Assembly: GCF_003651185.1 (NCBI RefSeq)
Contig: NZ_RCDC01000005.1
Location: 464,143 to 528,142 of the forward strand
Reading direction: 5' to 3'
Origin: Stenotrophomonas rhizophila
GTDB lineage: Bacteria; Pseudomonadota; Gammaproteobacteria; Xanthomonadales; Xanthomonadaceae
DNA length: 64,000 nucleotides
Shown: positions 27,343 through 36,306 of the stretch, piece by piece
Numbering within the stretch: the stretch's first letter is position 1
How the letters are laid out: the number at the start of each line of letters is the position of its first letter
Program-made: the position numbers and the translations under genes
Notes under the pieces: model-generated
The model's input: only the letters and a program-made list of their open reading frames with translations
Told to the model about the DNA's origin: nothing
The model's database searches: none

Positions 27343-29028
27343 ATGACCGAATCATTTGCAGAGCTGTTCGAAGCCAGTCAGGCCAATCTGGCCAAGCTGA
27401 AGCCGGGCTCGATCGTCAGCGGTGTCGTTGTTGAAGTCCGCGGCGATGTCGTGGTGATCAACGCCGGCCTGAAGTCCGAAGGCATCGTGCCGATCGAACA
27501 GTTCCGTAACGACGCTGGCGAGATCGATGTCGCTGAAGGCGACGTCGTCAAGGTTGCCCTCGATTCCATCGAGAACGGCTTCGGTGAAACCGTTCTGTCG
27601 CGTGAGAAAGCCAAGCGCGCGATGGTGTGGGACGAGCTGGAAGAAGCGTTGGAAAAGAACGAAACCATCACCGGCCGCATCAGCGGCAAGGTCAAGGGTG
27701 GTTTCACCGTGGACATCAAGGATGTCCGCGCGTTCCTGCCCGGTTCGCTGGTGGATGTGCGCCCCGTGCGCGACCCGGCCTACCTGGAAGGCAAGGAGCT
27801 GGAATTCAAGCTCATCAAGCTGGACCGCAAGCGTAACAACGTCGTTGTGTCCCGTCGTGCAGTCGTCGAAAGCGAGCATTCGGAAGAGCGCGAGCAGCTG
27901 ATGGACAAGCTGCAGGAAGGCGCGATCCTGAAGGGTGTCGTCAAGAACCTGACCGATTACGGCGCATTCGTGGACCTGGGCGGTATCGACGGCCTGCTGC
28001 ACATCACCGACATGGCCTGGAAGCGCGTGCGCCATCCGTCCGAAGTCGTGAACGTCGGCGACGAGCTGGACGTGCGCGTGCTGAAGTTCGACCGCGAGCG
28101 CAACCGCGTTTCGCTGGGTCTGAAGCAGCTGGGCGAGGATCCGTGGGACAACATCGCCCGTCGTTACCCGGCCAACAGCCGCGTCTTCGGCAAGGTCTCC
28201 AACGTCACCGATTACGGCGCATTCGTCGAGATCGAGCCGGGCGTCGAAGGTCTGGTGCACGTGTCGGAAATGGATTGGACCAACAAGAACGTCAACCCGT
28301 CCAAGGTTGTGCAGGTCGGTGACGAAGTTGAAGTCATGGTCCTGGACGTCGACGAGGAGCGTCGCCGCATCTCGCTGGGCATGAAGCAGGTTGCCGCCAA
28401 TCCGTGGGAAACCTTCGCTGCCATCCACAAGAAGGGCGACAAGGTGTCGGGCCAGATCAAGTCGATCACCGACTTCGGCATCTTCATCGGCCTGGACGGC
28501 GGTATCGATGGCCTGGTGCACCTGTCCGACATCAGCTGGAACACCACCGGCGAAGACGTGGTCCGCAACTACAAGAAGGGCGACAACCTGGACGCAGTCG
28601 TCCTGGCCGTCGATCCGGAGCGCGAGCGCATCAGCCTGGGCGTCAAGCAGCTGGAGCAGGATCCGTTCGGTCAGTACATGGCGGCCAACCCGAAGGGTTC
28701 CAAGGTCGAAGGCGTGGTCAAGGAAGTGGACGCCAAGGGCGCTACCATCGAACTGGCTGACGGCATCGAAGGCTACGTGGCCGCTCGCGACGTTGCGAAC
28801 GAGCGCGTGGACGACGCGACCCAGTTCCTGAAGGTCGGCGACAAGGTGGAAGCCAAGTTCGTGGGCATGGATCGCAAGGGTCGTACCCTGCAGCTGTCGA
28901 TCAAGGCCAAGGACGACGCGGAAATGCGCGAAGTGCTGGAGGAATACCAGTCCTCTTCGGCCTCGAGCGGCACCACCCAGCTCGGCGCGCTGCTGCGTGC
29001 ACAGCTGAACGGCAACAAGTCCGAGTAA
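27343..29028 (+). CDS. rpsA: 30S ribosomal protein S1
   Basis: A 561-residue protein with six S1 (OB-fold) repeats; examples of the repeated motif are [38 protein letters not shown] and [20 protein letters not shown]1 binds mRNA on the small subunit and unfolds structured leaders. The start [13 protein letters not shown] at 27343 is standard. The 193-bp leader after cmk probably carries the structured region through which S1 represses its own translation in proteobacteria; no strong Shine-Dalgarno is visible, as is normal for rpsA. Confidence 0.97.
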   Translation: MTESFAELFEASQANLAKLKPGSIVSGVVVEVRGDVVVINAGLKSEGIVPIEQFRNDAGEIDVAEGDVVKVALDSIENGFGETVLSREKAKRAMVWDELEEALEKNETITGRISGKVKGGFTVDIKDVRAFLPGSLVDVRPVRDPAYLEGKELEFKLIKLDRKRNNVVVSRRAVVESEHSEEREQLMDKLQEGAILKGVVKNLTDYGAFVDLGGIDGLLHITDMAWKRVRHPSEVVNVGDELDVRVLKFDRERNRVSLGLKQLGEDPWDNIARRYPANSRVFGKVSNVTDYGAFVEIEPGVEGLVHVSEMDWTNKNVNPSKVVQVGDEVEVMVLDVDEERRRISLGMKQVAANPWETFAAIHKKGDKVSGQIKSITDFGIFIGLDGGIDGLVHLSDISWNTTGEDVVRNYKKGDNLDAVVLAVDPERERISLGVKQLEQDPFGQYMAANPKGSKVEGVVKEVDAKGATIELADGIEGYVAARDVANERVDDATQFLKVGDKVEAKFVGMDRKGRTLQLSIKAKDDAEMREVLEEYQSSSASSGTTQLGALLRAQLNGNKSE

Positions 29029-29057
29029 TCGGTCTGTCGCTGTCGTAGTTTCCTGGG

Positions 29058-29084
29058 CGGCCCGGACATCAGTCCGGGCCGTTT
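29058..29084 (+). terminator. Probable weak terminator after rpsA
   Basis: Perfect stem CGGCCCGGAC / GTCCGGGCCG with an ATCA loop and only three T, so partial read-through into ihfB is likely. Confidence 0.6.
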
Positions 29085-29115
29085 CAGGGTCTGAGTTCCT
29101 CCCCAAGAGCCCGTA

Positions 29116-29421
29116 ATGACCAAATCCGAGCTGATCGAAATCCTGGCGCGCCGACAGGCGCATTTGAAGTCGGACGATGTCGATCTGGCCGTGAAGTCGT
29201 TGCTGGAAATGATGGGTGGGGCGCTGGCCGGCGGGGATCGCATCGAGATCCGCGGGTTCGGCAGTTTTTCGTTGCACTACCGGCCGGCACGGCTGGGGCG
29301 CAATCCCAAGACCGGGGAATCGGTCGCGTTGCCGGGCAAGCATGTCCCGCACTTCAAGCCGGGCAAGGAACTGCGCGAGCGCGTCAGCGCCGTGGTACCG
29401 CTGGAAAGCGATCCTGCCTGA
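29116..29421 (+). CDS. ihfB: Integration host factor subunit beta
   Basis: A 101-residue DNA-bending protein of the HU/IHF family, starting [17 protein letters not shown], with the IHF-beta arm sequence [28 protein letters not shown]. The Pro at the arm tip intercalates into DNA. It forms a heterodimer with IHF-alpha, which is not in this window. Position after rpsA is conserved across proteobacteria. Confidence 0.97.
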   Translation: MTKSELIEILARRQAHLKSDDVDLAVKSLLEMMGGALAGGDRIEIRGFGSFSLHYRPARLGRNPKTGESVALPGKHVPHFKPGKELRERVSAVVPLESDPA

Positions 29422-29523
29422 GTGTCATCCGCCAAGGGGCGGATGCGTGATTTCCACGGAGTCGGCTGGTAGAGCGGAGTGTTAGTCCGCTACTCTTGAG
29501 CCCTACGGAACTGGAGCTGCTGC

Positions 29524-29808
29524 ATGAACATCGTACGTCTGCTGATCCTGCTGGCGGTTCTGGTCGTGGGTCTCATCATCGGCGCCCTCAACTCGCAGCC
29601 GATCATCATCAGCCTGGGCTTTACCCAGATTAATTCCACCACCGGCGTGGCGATCATCATCGCCTTGTTGTCCGGTGCGCTCATCGGCGGCGGCCTGGTG
29701 CTCGCCAGCGTGGTGATCCCGTTGTACGCCAAACTGCGCCGCGCGCAGAAAGCCGCGCCTGCCGTGGTCGTGGCACCCCCTTCTTCTTCTACATTCGACG
29801 GACGCTGA
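29524..29808 (+). CDS. lapA: LapA domain-containing inner-membrane protein
   Basis: A 94-residue protein with two membrane helices (LLILLAVLVVGLIIGALN and VAIIIALLSGALIGGGLVLASVVI) and the LapA motif LGFTQINSTTGVA between them. In E. coli LapA works with LapB to control the level of LpxC and so lipopolysaccharide synthesis. It is followed 6 bp later by lapB. Start ATG 29524 is preceded by a GGAGCTGCTGC leader with a usable GGAG. Confidence 0.9.
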   Translation: MNIVRLLILLAVLVVGLIIGALNSQPIIISLGFTQINSTTGVAIIIALLSGALIGGGLVLASVVIPLYAKLRRAQKAAPAVVVAPPSSSTFDGR

Positions 29809-29814
29809 GCGCCG

Positions 29815-30993
29815 ATGGAATTTGTCTCCGAGTGGTTCTGGTTCTTCCTGTTCCTGCCCCTGGCCGCGTTGTCGGGCTGGGTGATCGGGCGTCGCGGCGG
29901 TCAACGCCATGGCGACAACCAGGTCAGCCATCTGTCCAGCACGTACTTCCGCGGCCTGAACTATCTGCTCAACGAGCAGCCGGACAAGGCGATCGAGCTG
30001 TTCCTGCACATCGCCGAGCTGGACAAGGAAACCTTCGAGACCCAGGTCGCGCTGGGCCATCTGTTCCGCCGCCGCGGTGAGGTTGATCGTGCGATCCGCC
30101 TGCACCAGGGCCTGGTCAACCGCGCGGACCTGAGCGATCAGCAGCGTGTCCAGGCGCTGCTGGCGCTGGGCGAGGACTACATGAAGTCCGGCCTGCTTGA
30201 TCGCGCCGAAACCGTGTTCACCGAGCTCGCCCAGATCGACCAGCGCGCACCGCAGGCGCTCAAGCACCTGATCGGCATCTACCAGGCCGAGCGCGACTGG
30301 GAAAAGGCGATCGACAACGCCAGCCGCTTCGAAGAGGTCACCGGCGAGCCGATGGGCAAGCTGATCGGGCAGTTCGAATGCGAGCTGGCCGAGCGTTACC
30401 GTGGCGCCGGGAAGATCGAAGAGGCCCGCGCGGCCATCGCGCGCGCCTACCAGGCCGATGCGATGTCGGTGCGTGCCGGCATCATTGAAGGGCGCCTGGA
30501 GAACGACGCCGGCAATGCCGAAGCCGCCGTGCGTGCCTTCGAACGTGCCGCCCGCAATGATCCGGAGTACCTGCCGGAAGTGCTGCAGGCGCTGATGCAG
30601 AACTACCGCAAGGTCGGCGACCTCGGTGGCGCGCGCGCGTTTCTCTCTGAGATGACCGAACATTACCGCGGCATCGCCCCGGTGCTGGCGCTGACCCAGC
30701 TGATGGAGGAGCAGGAGGGTGTGGCTCCGGCGCGCGCCTACCTCGGCCGCCAGCTCAAGGATCGTCCTTCCGTGCGTGGCGAGTCGGCCCTGATCGACCT
30801 GACCCTGGCCGAGGGCGCCGATTCCACCGCGACCCTGCACGACCTCAAGCACATCACCGACCAGTTGCTGGTGCGCAATCCGGCGTACCGCTGCACCCGC
30901 TGTGGCTTCGGCGCGCGCACGCATCACTGGCAGTGCCCGAGCTGCAAGGAATGGGGCACCGTCAAGCCGCTGCTCAACTACGCGGTGCTCTGA
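29815..30993 (+). CDS. lapB: Lipopolysaccharide assembly protein LapB (YciM)
   Basis: A 392-residue protein with an N-terminal membrane anchor (FWFFLFLPLAALSGWVIG), a cytoplasmic array of about nine TPR repeats, and a C-terminal rubredoxin-like metal site with two CXXC pairs (CTRC and CPSC, about residues 360-380). LapB presents LpxC to the protease FtsH, and so limits lipid A synthesis. All parts needed for that role are present. It is coupled to lapA and is followed 3 bp later by a glycan-transferase gene. Confidence 0.95.
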   Translation: MEFVSEWFWFFLFLPLAALSGWVIGRRGGQRHGDNQVSHLSSTYFRGLNYLLNEQPDKAIELFLHIAELDKETFETQVALGHLFRRRGEVDRAIRLHQGLVNRADLSDQQRVQALLALGEDYMKSGLLDRAETVFTELAQIDQRAPQALKHLIGIYQAERDWEKAIDNASRFEEVTGEPMGKLIGQFECELAERYRGAGKIEEARAAIARAYQADAMSVRAGIIEGRLENDAGNAEAAVRAFERAARNDPEYLPEVLQALMQNYRKVGDLGGARAFLSEMTEHYRGIAPVLALTQLMEEQEGVAPARAYLGRQLKDRPSVRGESALIDLTLAEGADSTATLHDLKHITDQLLVRNPAYRCTRCGFGARTHHWQCPSCKEWGTVKPLLNYAVL

Positions 30994-30996
30994 ACC

Positions 30997-31971
30997 ATGA
31001 TGGTCGCCTGGATGGCGGGGCTGCTGGCGGTGCTGGCGGTATCGGCGGGCCTCACCTGGGGCGCCCGCGCCTATGCGCTGCGCCGCAATCTATTGGATGA
31101 GCCCGGCGAGCGCCGCAGCCACGGGGTGGCGACGCCACGCGGCGGCGGCATCGCGATCGTGCTGACCCTGCTGCTGGCCTGCGCGGTCGCTGCGGTGATC
31201 TGGCCCAAGGCCGGCCTCACCCTGGCGGTATTCGCACTGGGGCTGGTGCTGGTCGCGGGGATTGGTTGGTGGGACGACCACCGGCCCCTGCCGGCGGTTC
31301 GTCGCCTGTTGGTCCATGCCATCGCGGCCGCGCTTCTGGCGGGGTTGGTCTGGCATGCCAGTGGCAACCCTTGGCAGGCGCTGCTGGCGCTGTTGTTTGC
31401 CACCTCATTGATCAACATCTGGAACTTCATGGATGGGATCAACGGCATCGCGACCACGCAGGCCATCCTGGCCGGTCTCGCCTTCGCCCTGGTCCTGCCG
31501 CCACCTTACGGGCTGGCCGGCGTGGTGTTGGGGCTGGCCTGTCTGGGCTTCCTGCCGTTCAACTACCCGAAGGCGCGCATCTTCATGGGGGACGTCGGCA
31601 GCGGGGCGCTGGGCTATGCGATCGCGGCCCTGGTCTGCCTGGTCAGCGTGCGTACCGATATCCACTGGTTGCTGTTGCTGGTGCCGCTTTCGGCCTTTCT
31701 TGTGGACGCAGGCTTCACATTGCTTTCGCGCATCCTGTCCGGACAGCGCTGGATGGAACCCCACACGCAGCATCTCTATCAGCGCGCGGTGAAAAGTGGT
31801 GCAAGCCACACTTTCGTCACCGGGATGTATCTTGTTTTTGGAATATTCAGTGCGGCAGTGTTTAATGCATGCACGAATCTGCAGCCGAGGTGGGAGGCTG
31901 CCGTGGCCATCGCGTGGTTGATCCTCGCGACCGGCCTTTGGCTGCTCCTGCGCAAGGGAATGCGCAACTAG
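30997..31971 (+). CDS. WecA/WbpL-like polyprenyl-phosphate sugar-phosphate transferase
   Basis: A 324-residue protein with about ten membrane segments and the motifs of the MraY/WecA superfamily: GGGIAIV near the start, WWDDHRPLP, the NIWNFMDGINGIATTQ catalytic loop with Asp residues, and NYPKARIFMGDVGSGALGY. It transfers a HexNAc-phosphate from a UDP-sugar to undecaprenyl phosphate to start O-antigen or exopolysaccharide synthesis. The WbpM-like gene next door, 16 bp downstream, would supply a modified UDP-sugar. The exact donor sugar is not predictable. Confidence 0.88.
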   Translation: MMVAWMAGLLAVLAVSAGLTWGARAYALRRNLLDEPGERRSHGVATPRGGGIAIVLTLLLACAVAAVIWPKAGLTLAVFALGLVLVAGIGWWDDHRPLPAVRRLLVHAIAAALLAGLVWHASGNPWQALLALLFATSLINIWNFMDGINGIATTQAILAGLAFALVLPPPYGLAGVVLGLACLGFLPFNYPKARIFMGDVGSGALGYAIAALVCLVSVRTDIHWLLLLVPLSAFLVDAGFTLLSRILSGQRWMEPHTQHLYQRAVKSGASHTFVTGMYLVFGIFSAAVFNACTNLQPRWEAAVAIAWLILATGLWLLLRKGMRN

Positions 31972-31987
31972 AAGGACTACGTTGTTT

Positions 31988-33895
31988 ATGACGCCTTGGC
32001 AGGACCGATTTACCGGCTTGGTGCCCCGTGCCGCCATCGTCGCCCACGATCTCTTCATGGTCTGGGCGTGCTGGCAGCTGCTGCATGCGGGACGCTACTC
32101 GATGCTGGCCGATGCGCCGGCGTTGCCGCTCTGGAACATCGATACCTCGCTGGTGCTGGTCATCCAGGCCGTGGTGTTCTGGCGGGTCGGCCTGTATCGC
32201 GGCCTCTGGCGCTTTGCCAGCGTCGCCGATCTGCTCAACATCTTCAAAGCCAGCTTCATCGGCCTGCTCGCCATCGTGGTGGCCTTGGCGTACAAGCGCT
32301 TCGAAGGCGTGCCGATGTCGGTGCTGGTCATCTATCCCTTCGCACTGTCGGCGCTGCTGGGCGCCCCGCGTCTGCTGTATCGCGCGTGGAAGGACTACCA
32401 GGCGCTGCAGTCGGACGTCACCGCCCGCCGTGTGCTGATCCTCGGTGCCGGCCAGGCAGCGGAAGCCCTGGTGCGTGACCTGCGCCGCTCCGGCGATTTC
32501 GAGCCGGTCGGCCTGCTTGACGATGCCCCGCATCTGCAGGGCGCCAAGCTGCAGGGCCTGCCGATCCTCGGCACGCTGGAAGACGCGCCCGCCGTGGTCC
32601 GCGAGACCGCCGCCAAGCTGCTGGTGATCGCCATCCCGTCGCTGGATGCCGTCGGCATGCAGCGGGTGGTGGCCATCTGCGAGAGCACCGGCATTCCGTT
32701 CCGCATGGTGCCCAAGCTCAACGACATTCTGTTGGGTCACTCGTTGCCGGGTGAGCTCAAGGAAGTGGCGATCGAGGATCTGCTCGGCCGCAAGCCCATC
32801 CTGCCGGATTGGGCGCTGATCCGCGGCTGGCTGGGTGGCCGCACCGTGCTGGTCACGGGCGCAGGTGGTTCGATCGGCTCTGAACTGTGCCGCCAGTGTG
32901 CCCGCCATGGGGCAGGGCGGATTGTCCTGGTCGAAATGAGCGAGCTGCTGCTGCTGACCATCGAGGCCGAGCTGCAGCGCAGCTTCCCGGATCTGGTCGT
33001 GGAGGCGGTGCTGGGTGACTGCGGGGACCCCGCGGTGATCCGCCATGCGCTGTCGCTGTCGCGGGTGGACTCGGTGTTCCACGCCGCCGCCTACAAGCAG
33101 GTGCCGGTACTGGAGCGCCAGCTGCGCGAAGCGGTGCGCAACAACATTCTGTCCACCGAAACGGTGGCCCGCGCCTGCGTCGAAGCGCGGATCGAGCATT
33201 TCGTTTTCATCTCCACCGACAAGGCGGTCGATCCGGTCAACGCGCTGGGCGCCAGCAAGCGCTACGCGGAGATGATCTGCCAGAGCCTGGACCAGAAGAC
33301 CAGCCACACCCGTTTCGTGACCGTGCGCTTCGGCAACGTGCTGGCCTCGGCTGGCAGCGTGGTGCCGGTGTTCCGCGAGCAGATCCTCAAAGGCGGCCCG
33401 GTCACCGTGACCGACCCGGAAGTCACCCGCTACTTCATGACGATTCCCGAAGCCTGCCAGCTGATCCTGCAGGCGGCCGCGTCGGCCTCGCATGGGGCGA
33501 TCTACACGCTGGACATGGGCGAGCCGGTGCCGATCCGGGTGCTTGCCGAGCAGATGATCCGCCTGGCCGGCAAACAGCCGTACAAGGACATCGCCATCGT
33601 CTATACGGGCCTGCGCCCGGGCGAGAAACTGCACGAGACGCTCTTCTATTCGGACGAAGATTATCGTCCTACCGCACACCCGAAGATTCTCGAAGCCGGC
33701 GTACGCACGTTCGCGCGCGAACAGGTATTGGCCAACGTGCCGAAACTGCGCGAGGCGATCGCCACCTACGACACTGATGCGATCAACAGCATTCTGTTCT
33801 CGACCATGCCGGAGTTCTCGCCGCTGCAACAGGATGATCACGTCAGCTCTGCTAAAGTTCTCGCCTTTCCCGCGCGTGAGGCCAACAGGTTCTGA
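31988..33895 (+). CDS. WbpM/CapD-like nucleotide-sugar 4,6-dehydratase
   Basis: A 635-residue membrane-anchored protein. Four N-terminal helices occupy about residues 10-110; residues 140-270 form a CoA-binding-like Rossmann domain (VLILGAGQAAEALVRDL); the C-terminal half is an extended SDR dehydratase (VLVTGAGGSIGSELCRQC, HAAAYKQVPVLE, FISTDKAVDPVNALGASKRYAE). It would form a 4-keto-6-deoxy UDP-HexNAc. At the active-site position where WbpM has Met and FlaA1 Tyr (X-x3-Lys) this protein has Leu (LGASK). A TTG at 31982 has a better-spaced GAAGGA ribosome site and could be the true start. Confidence 0.9.
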   Translation: MTPWQDRFTGLVPRAAIVAHDLFMVWACWQLLHAGRYSMLADAPALPLWNIDTSLVLVIQAVVFWRVGLYRGLWRFASVADLLNIFKASFIGLLAIVVALAYKRFEGVPMSVLVIYPFALSALLGAPRLLYRAWKDYQALQSDVTARRVLILGAGQAAEALVRDLRRSGDFEPVGLLDDAPHLQGAKLQGLPILGTLEDAPAVVRETAAKLLVIAIPSLDAVGMQRVVAICESTGIPFRMVPKLNDILLGHSLPGELKEVAIEDLLGRKPILPDWALIRGWLGGRTVLVTGAGGSIGSELCRQCARHGAGRIVLVEMSELLLLTIEAELQRSFPDLVVEAVLGDCGDPAVIRHALSLSRVDSVFHAAAYKQVPVLERQLREAVRNNILSTETVARACVEARIEHFVFISTDKAVDPVNALGASKRYAEMICQSLDQKTSHTRFVTVRFGNVLASAGSVVPVFREQILKGGPVTVTDPEVTRYFMTIPEACQLILQAAASASHGAIYTLDMGEPVPIRVLAEQMIRLAGKQPYKDIAIVYTGLRPGEKLHETLFYSDEDYRPTAHPKILEAGVRTFAREQVLANVPKLREAIATYDTDAINSILFSTMPEFSPLQQDDHVSSAKVLAFPAREANRF

Positions 33896-34776
33896 TGAGC
33901 AAGCGTATTCGCAAGGCGGTATTTCCTGTCGCAGGGTTGGGAACGCGATTCCTTCCGGCCACCAAGACCGTTCCGAAGGAAATGCTGCCGATCATTGATC
34001 GGCCGTTGATCCAGTACGCCGTTGATGAGGCGATCGAGGCCGGCTGTGACACCTTGATCTTCATCACCAACCGCTACAAGCATGCGGTCGCGGATTACTT
34101 CGACAAAGCCTACGAGCTGGAGCAGAAGCTCGAGCGCGCCGGCAAGAAGGAACAGCTCGAACTGGTCCGTCACGTGCTGCCAAACGGCGTTCGCGCGGTG
34201 TTCGTGACGCAGGCGGAAGCGCTGGGCCTGGGCCATGCGGTGCTGTGCGCCAAGGCGATTGTCGGTGACGAGCCGTTCGCCGTGCTGCTGCCGGACGATC
34301 TGATCTGGAACCGCGGCAACGGTGCCCTCAAGCAGATGGCCGATGCCAATGAAGCCACCGGCGCCAGCATCATCGCGGTTGAAGACGTGCCGCATGACAA
34401 GACCGGCAGCTACGGCATCGTGGCCACCGAGGCCTTCGATGGCCGCCAGGGCAAGATCAACGCGATCGTCGAAAAGCCCAAGCCCGAAGACGCCCCCAGC
34501 GACCTGGCCGTGGTCGGCCGTTACGTGCTCAGCCCGAAGATCTTCGAGCTGCTCGAAGCGACCGGGACCGGTGCAGGCGGCGAGATCCAGCTGACCGATG
34601 CGATCGCCGAGCTGCTCAAGAGTGAGCGTGTCGACGCGTTCCGCTTTGAGGGCCGCCGTTTCGACTGCGGCACCCATCTGGGCCTGGTCGAGGCCACGAT
34701 CCGCTTCGCGCTCGACAACGAGAAGCTGGCCGGCCCGGCGCGCGAAGTGCTGCAGAAGATGCTGGCCGAAGGCTGA
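33895..34776 (+). CDS. galU: UTP-glucose-1-phosphate uridylyltransferase
   Basis: A 293-residue nucleotidyltransferase making UDP-glucose from UTP and glucose-1-phosphate. It has the GalU blocks KAVFPVAGLGTRFLPATKT (nucleotide loop), PLIQYAVDEAIEAG, LGLGHAVLCAK and GKINAIVEKPKPEDAPSDLAVVGRYV. UDP-glucose feeds lipopolysaccharide, exopolysaccharide and trehalose synthesis. It overlaps the dehydratase stop by one base (TGATG), so the two are translationally coupled. A strong terminator follows at 34882. Confidence 0.96.
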   Translation: MSKRIRKAVFPVAGLGTRFLPATKTVPKEMLPIIDRPLIQYAVDEAIEAGCDTLIFITNRYKHAVADYFDKAYELEQKLERAGKKEQLELVRHVLPNGVRAVFVTQAEALGLGHAVLCAKAIVGDEPFAVLLPDDLIWNRGNGALKQMADANEATGASIIAVEDVPHDKTGSYGIVATEAFDGRQGKINAIVEKPKPEDAPSDLAVVGRYVLSPKIFELLEATGTGAGGEIQLTDAIAELLKSERVDAFRFEGRRFDCGTHLGLVEATIRFALDNEKLAGPAREVLQKMLAEG

Positions 34777-34807
34777 GGACGGGCTGCCGCCGCGCGATGC
34801 AGCGGTG

Positions 34808-34868
34808 GTAGTGCCGGCCGCTGGCCGGCTCATCAAGCAGCGAGGGTAGTGCCGGCCGCTGGCCGGCT
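34808..34868. repeat. Two SMAG/REP-type units in direct orientation
   Basis: GTAG-headed palindromes at 34808-34830 and 34846-34868, both with TGCCGGCCGCTGGCCGGCT cores, 15 bp apart, after galU. Confidence 0.88.
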
Positions 34869-34881
34869 CCCGACAGAACAG

Positions 34882-34910
34882 AAAAGGGCAGCCGCGAGGC
34901 TGCCCTTTTC
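34882..34910 (+). terminator. Intrinsic terminator after galU
   Basis: Perfect stem AAAAGGGCAGCC / GGCTGCCCTTTT with a GCGA loop; usable in both directions between convergent galU and fadA. Confidence 0.92.
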
Positions 34911-34922
34911 GTTTCCGACTGC

Positions 34923-34947
34923 GCACCGACCAGCGGTCGGTGTCTAC
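34923..34947. repeat. SMAG/REP-type palindrome, inverted, divergent subtype
   Basis: Core CACCGACCAGCGGTCGGTG followed by TCTAC, the inverted GTAG head. Confidence 0.75.
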
Positions 34948-35028
34948 CCGTTGCATTGGCGCCACCGGGTTGCACCGGTGACACCCACTGCACCGGTGCC
35001 GACCCGTCGGCCGGCACCGATCAATGCC

Positions 35029-36237
35029 TTACAGCGACTCGAAGATGCCCGCCGCGCCCATGCCGGTGCCGATGCACATGGTCACCATGCCGTACTTCTG
35101 CTGACGACGGCGCAGGCCGTGCAGCAGGGTGGCGGTGCGGATCGCGCCGGTCGCACCCAGCGGGTGGCCCAAGGCGATCGCGCCGCCCAGCGGATTGACC
35201 TTGGACGGGTCCAGGCCGCAATCACGGATGACCGCGAGCGACTGCGCCGCAAAGGCCTCGTTGAGCTCGATCCAGTCCAGCTGGTCCTGGGTCAGGCCAG
35301 CCTGCTTGAGTGCCTTCGGGATCGCAGCGATCGGGCCGATGCCCATCACTTCCGGGCGCACACCGGCGACGGAGAAGCTGACGAAGCGGGCCAGCGGGGT
35401 CAGGCCGTAATCCTTGATCGCCTGCTCGGAGGCCAGCAGCACCGCACCGGCGCCATCGCTCATCTGCGAGGAGTTGCCCGCGGTGACCGTGCCACCGAAC
35501 TGGCCGTTGCGGAATACCGGGCGCAGCTTGGCCAGGCCTTCAGCGGACGAATCCAGGCGCGGGCCTTCGTCGGTATCCACGATCTTGTCGCGGGTGATGA
35601 TGCGGCGGCCGTCGGCCAGGTCCGGCTGGCGGGTGCGCACGTCGTACGGGCTGATCTCGTCCTTGAACTCGCCGTTCTGGATCGCGGCGATGGCCTTCTG
35701 GTGCGAGGCGAGGGCGAAGGCGTCCTGCTCCTCACGTGAGACCTTCCATTCCTCGGCGACCTTCTCGGCGGTGATGCCCATGCCGTAGGCGATGGCGACG
35801 TGGTCGTTGTCGAACACGCTCGGGGCCATCGCGATCTTGTTGCCCATCATCGGCACCATCGACATCGATTCGGTACCACCGGCCAGCATCAGGTCCGAAT
35901 TGCCCAGGCGGATCTGGTCGGCGGCCATGGCCACGGCCTGCAGGCCGGAGGAGCAGAAACGGTTGACGGTCTGCGCGGCAATGGTGTCCGGCAGGCCGGC
36001 CAGCAGCACGCCGATGCGCGCCACGTTCATGCCCTGCTCGGCTTCCGGCATCGCGCAGCCGATGATTGCGTCATCGATGCGGTTGAGGTCGATGCCCGGC
36101 GCCTGTGCGACCACGGAGCGGAGCACATGGGCCAGCATGTCGTCGGGGCGGGTATTGCGGAACACGCCCTTGGGCGCCTTGCCCACCGGGGTGCGGGTGG
36201 CGGCGACGATGTAGGCGTCCTGGATTTGCTTGGTCAT
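35029..36237 (-). CDS. fadA: Acetyl-CoA C-acyltransferase (3-ketoacyl-CoA thiolase)
   Basis: A 402-residue thiolase that ends each round of beta-oxidation by releasing acetyl-CoA. Catalytic Cys lies in VNRFCSSGLQAVA; the second active-site blocks are NEAFAAQSLAVI, NPLGGAIALGHPLGATGAI (His) and MVTMCIGTGMGAAGIFE (Cys). MTKQIQDAYIVAATRTPVGK at 36237 is the natural start. It is the last gene of a leftward psrA-fadB-fadA run, separated from the fadB-like gene by 69 bp that contain a SMAG-type repeat. Confidence 0.95.
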   Translation of the reverse strand: MTKQIQDAYIVAATRTPVGKAPKGVFRNTRPDDMLAHVLRSVVAQAPGIDLNRIDDAIIGCAMPEAEQGMNVARIGVLLAGLPDTIAAQTVNRFCSSGLQAVAMAADQIRLGNSDLMLAGGTESMSMVPMMGNKIAMAPSVFDNDHVAIAYGMGITAEKVAEEWKVSREEQDAFALASHQKAIAAIQNGEFKDEISPYDVRTRQPDLADGRRIITRDKIVDTDEGPRLDSSAEGLAKLRPVFRNGQFGGTVTAGNSSQMSDGAGAVLLASEQAIKDYGLTPLARFVSFSVAGVRPEVMGIGPIAAIPKALKQAGLTQDQLDWIELNEAFAAQSLAVIRDCGLDPSKVNPLGGAIALGHPLGATGAIRTATLLHGLRRRQQKYGMVTMCIGTGMGAAGIFESL

Positions 36238-36270
36238 TGCAGTGATCTCTTGAATGGGGTCTGGAAGAAG

Positions 36271-36294
36271 TTGCCGGCCAGCGGCCGGCACTAC
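36271..36294. repeat. SMAG/REP-type palindrome (inverted) between fadA and the fadB-like gene
   Basis: TGCCGGCCAGCGGCCGGCA core followed by CTAC. Its place inside an operon suggests a role in uneven mRNA stability. Confidence 0.85.
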
Positions 36295-36306
36295 CGTTCT
36301 CTTCCG

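Noticed and set aside
29458..29505. tRNA-like stretch before lapA (GGCTGGTAGAGC-type segment)
   Set aside because: It recalls a D-arm, but no matching acceptor stem, anticodon arm or GTTCRA T-loop follows, so no tRNA can be folded.
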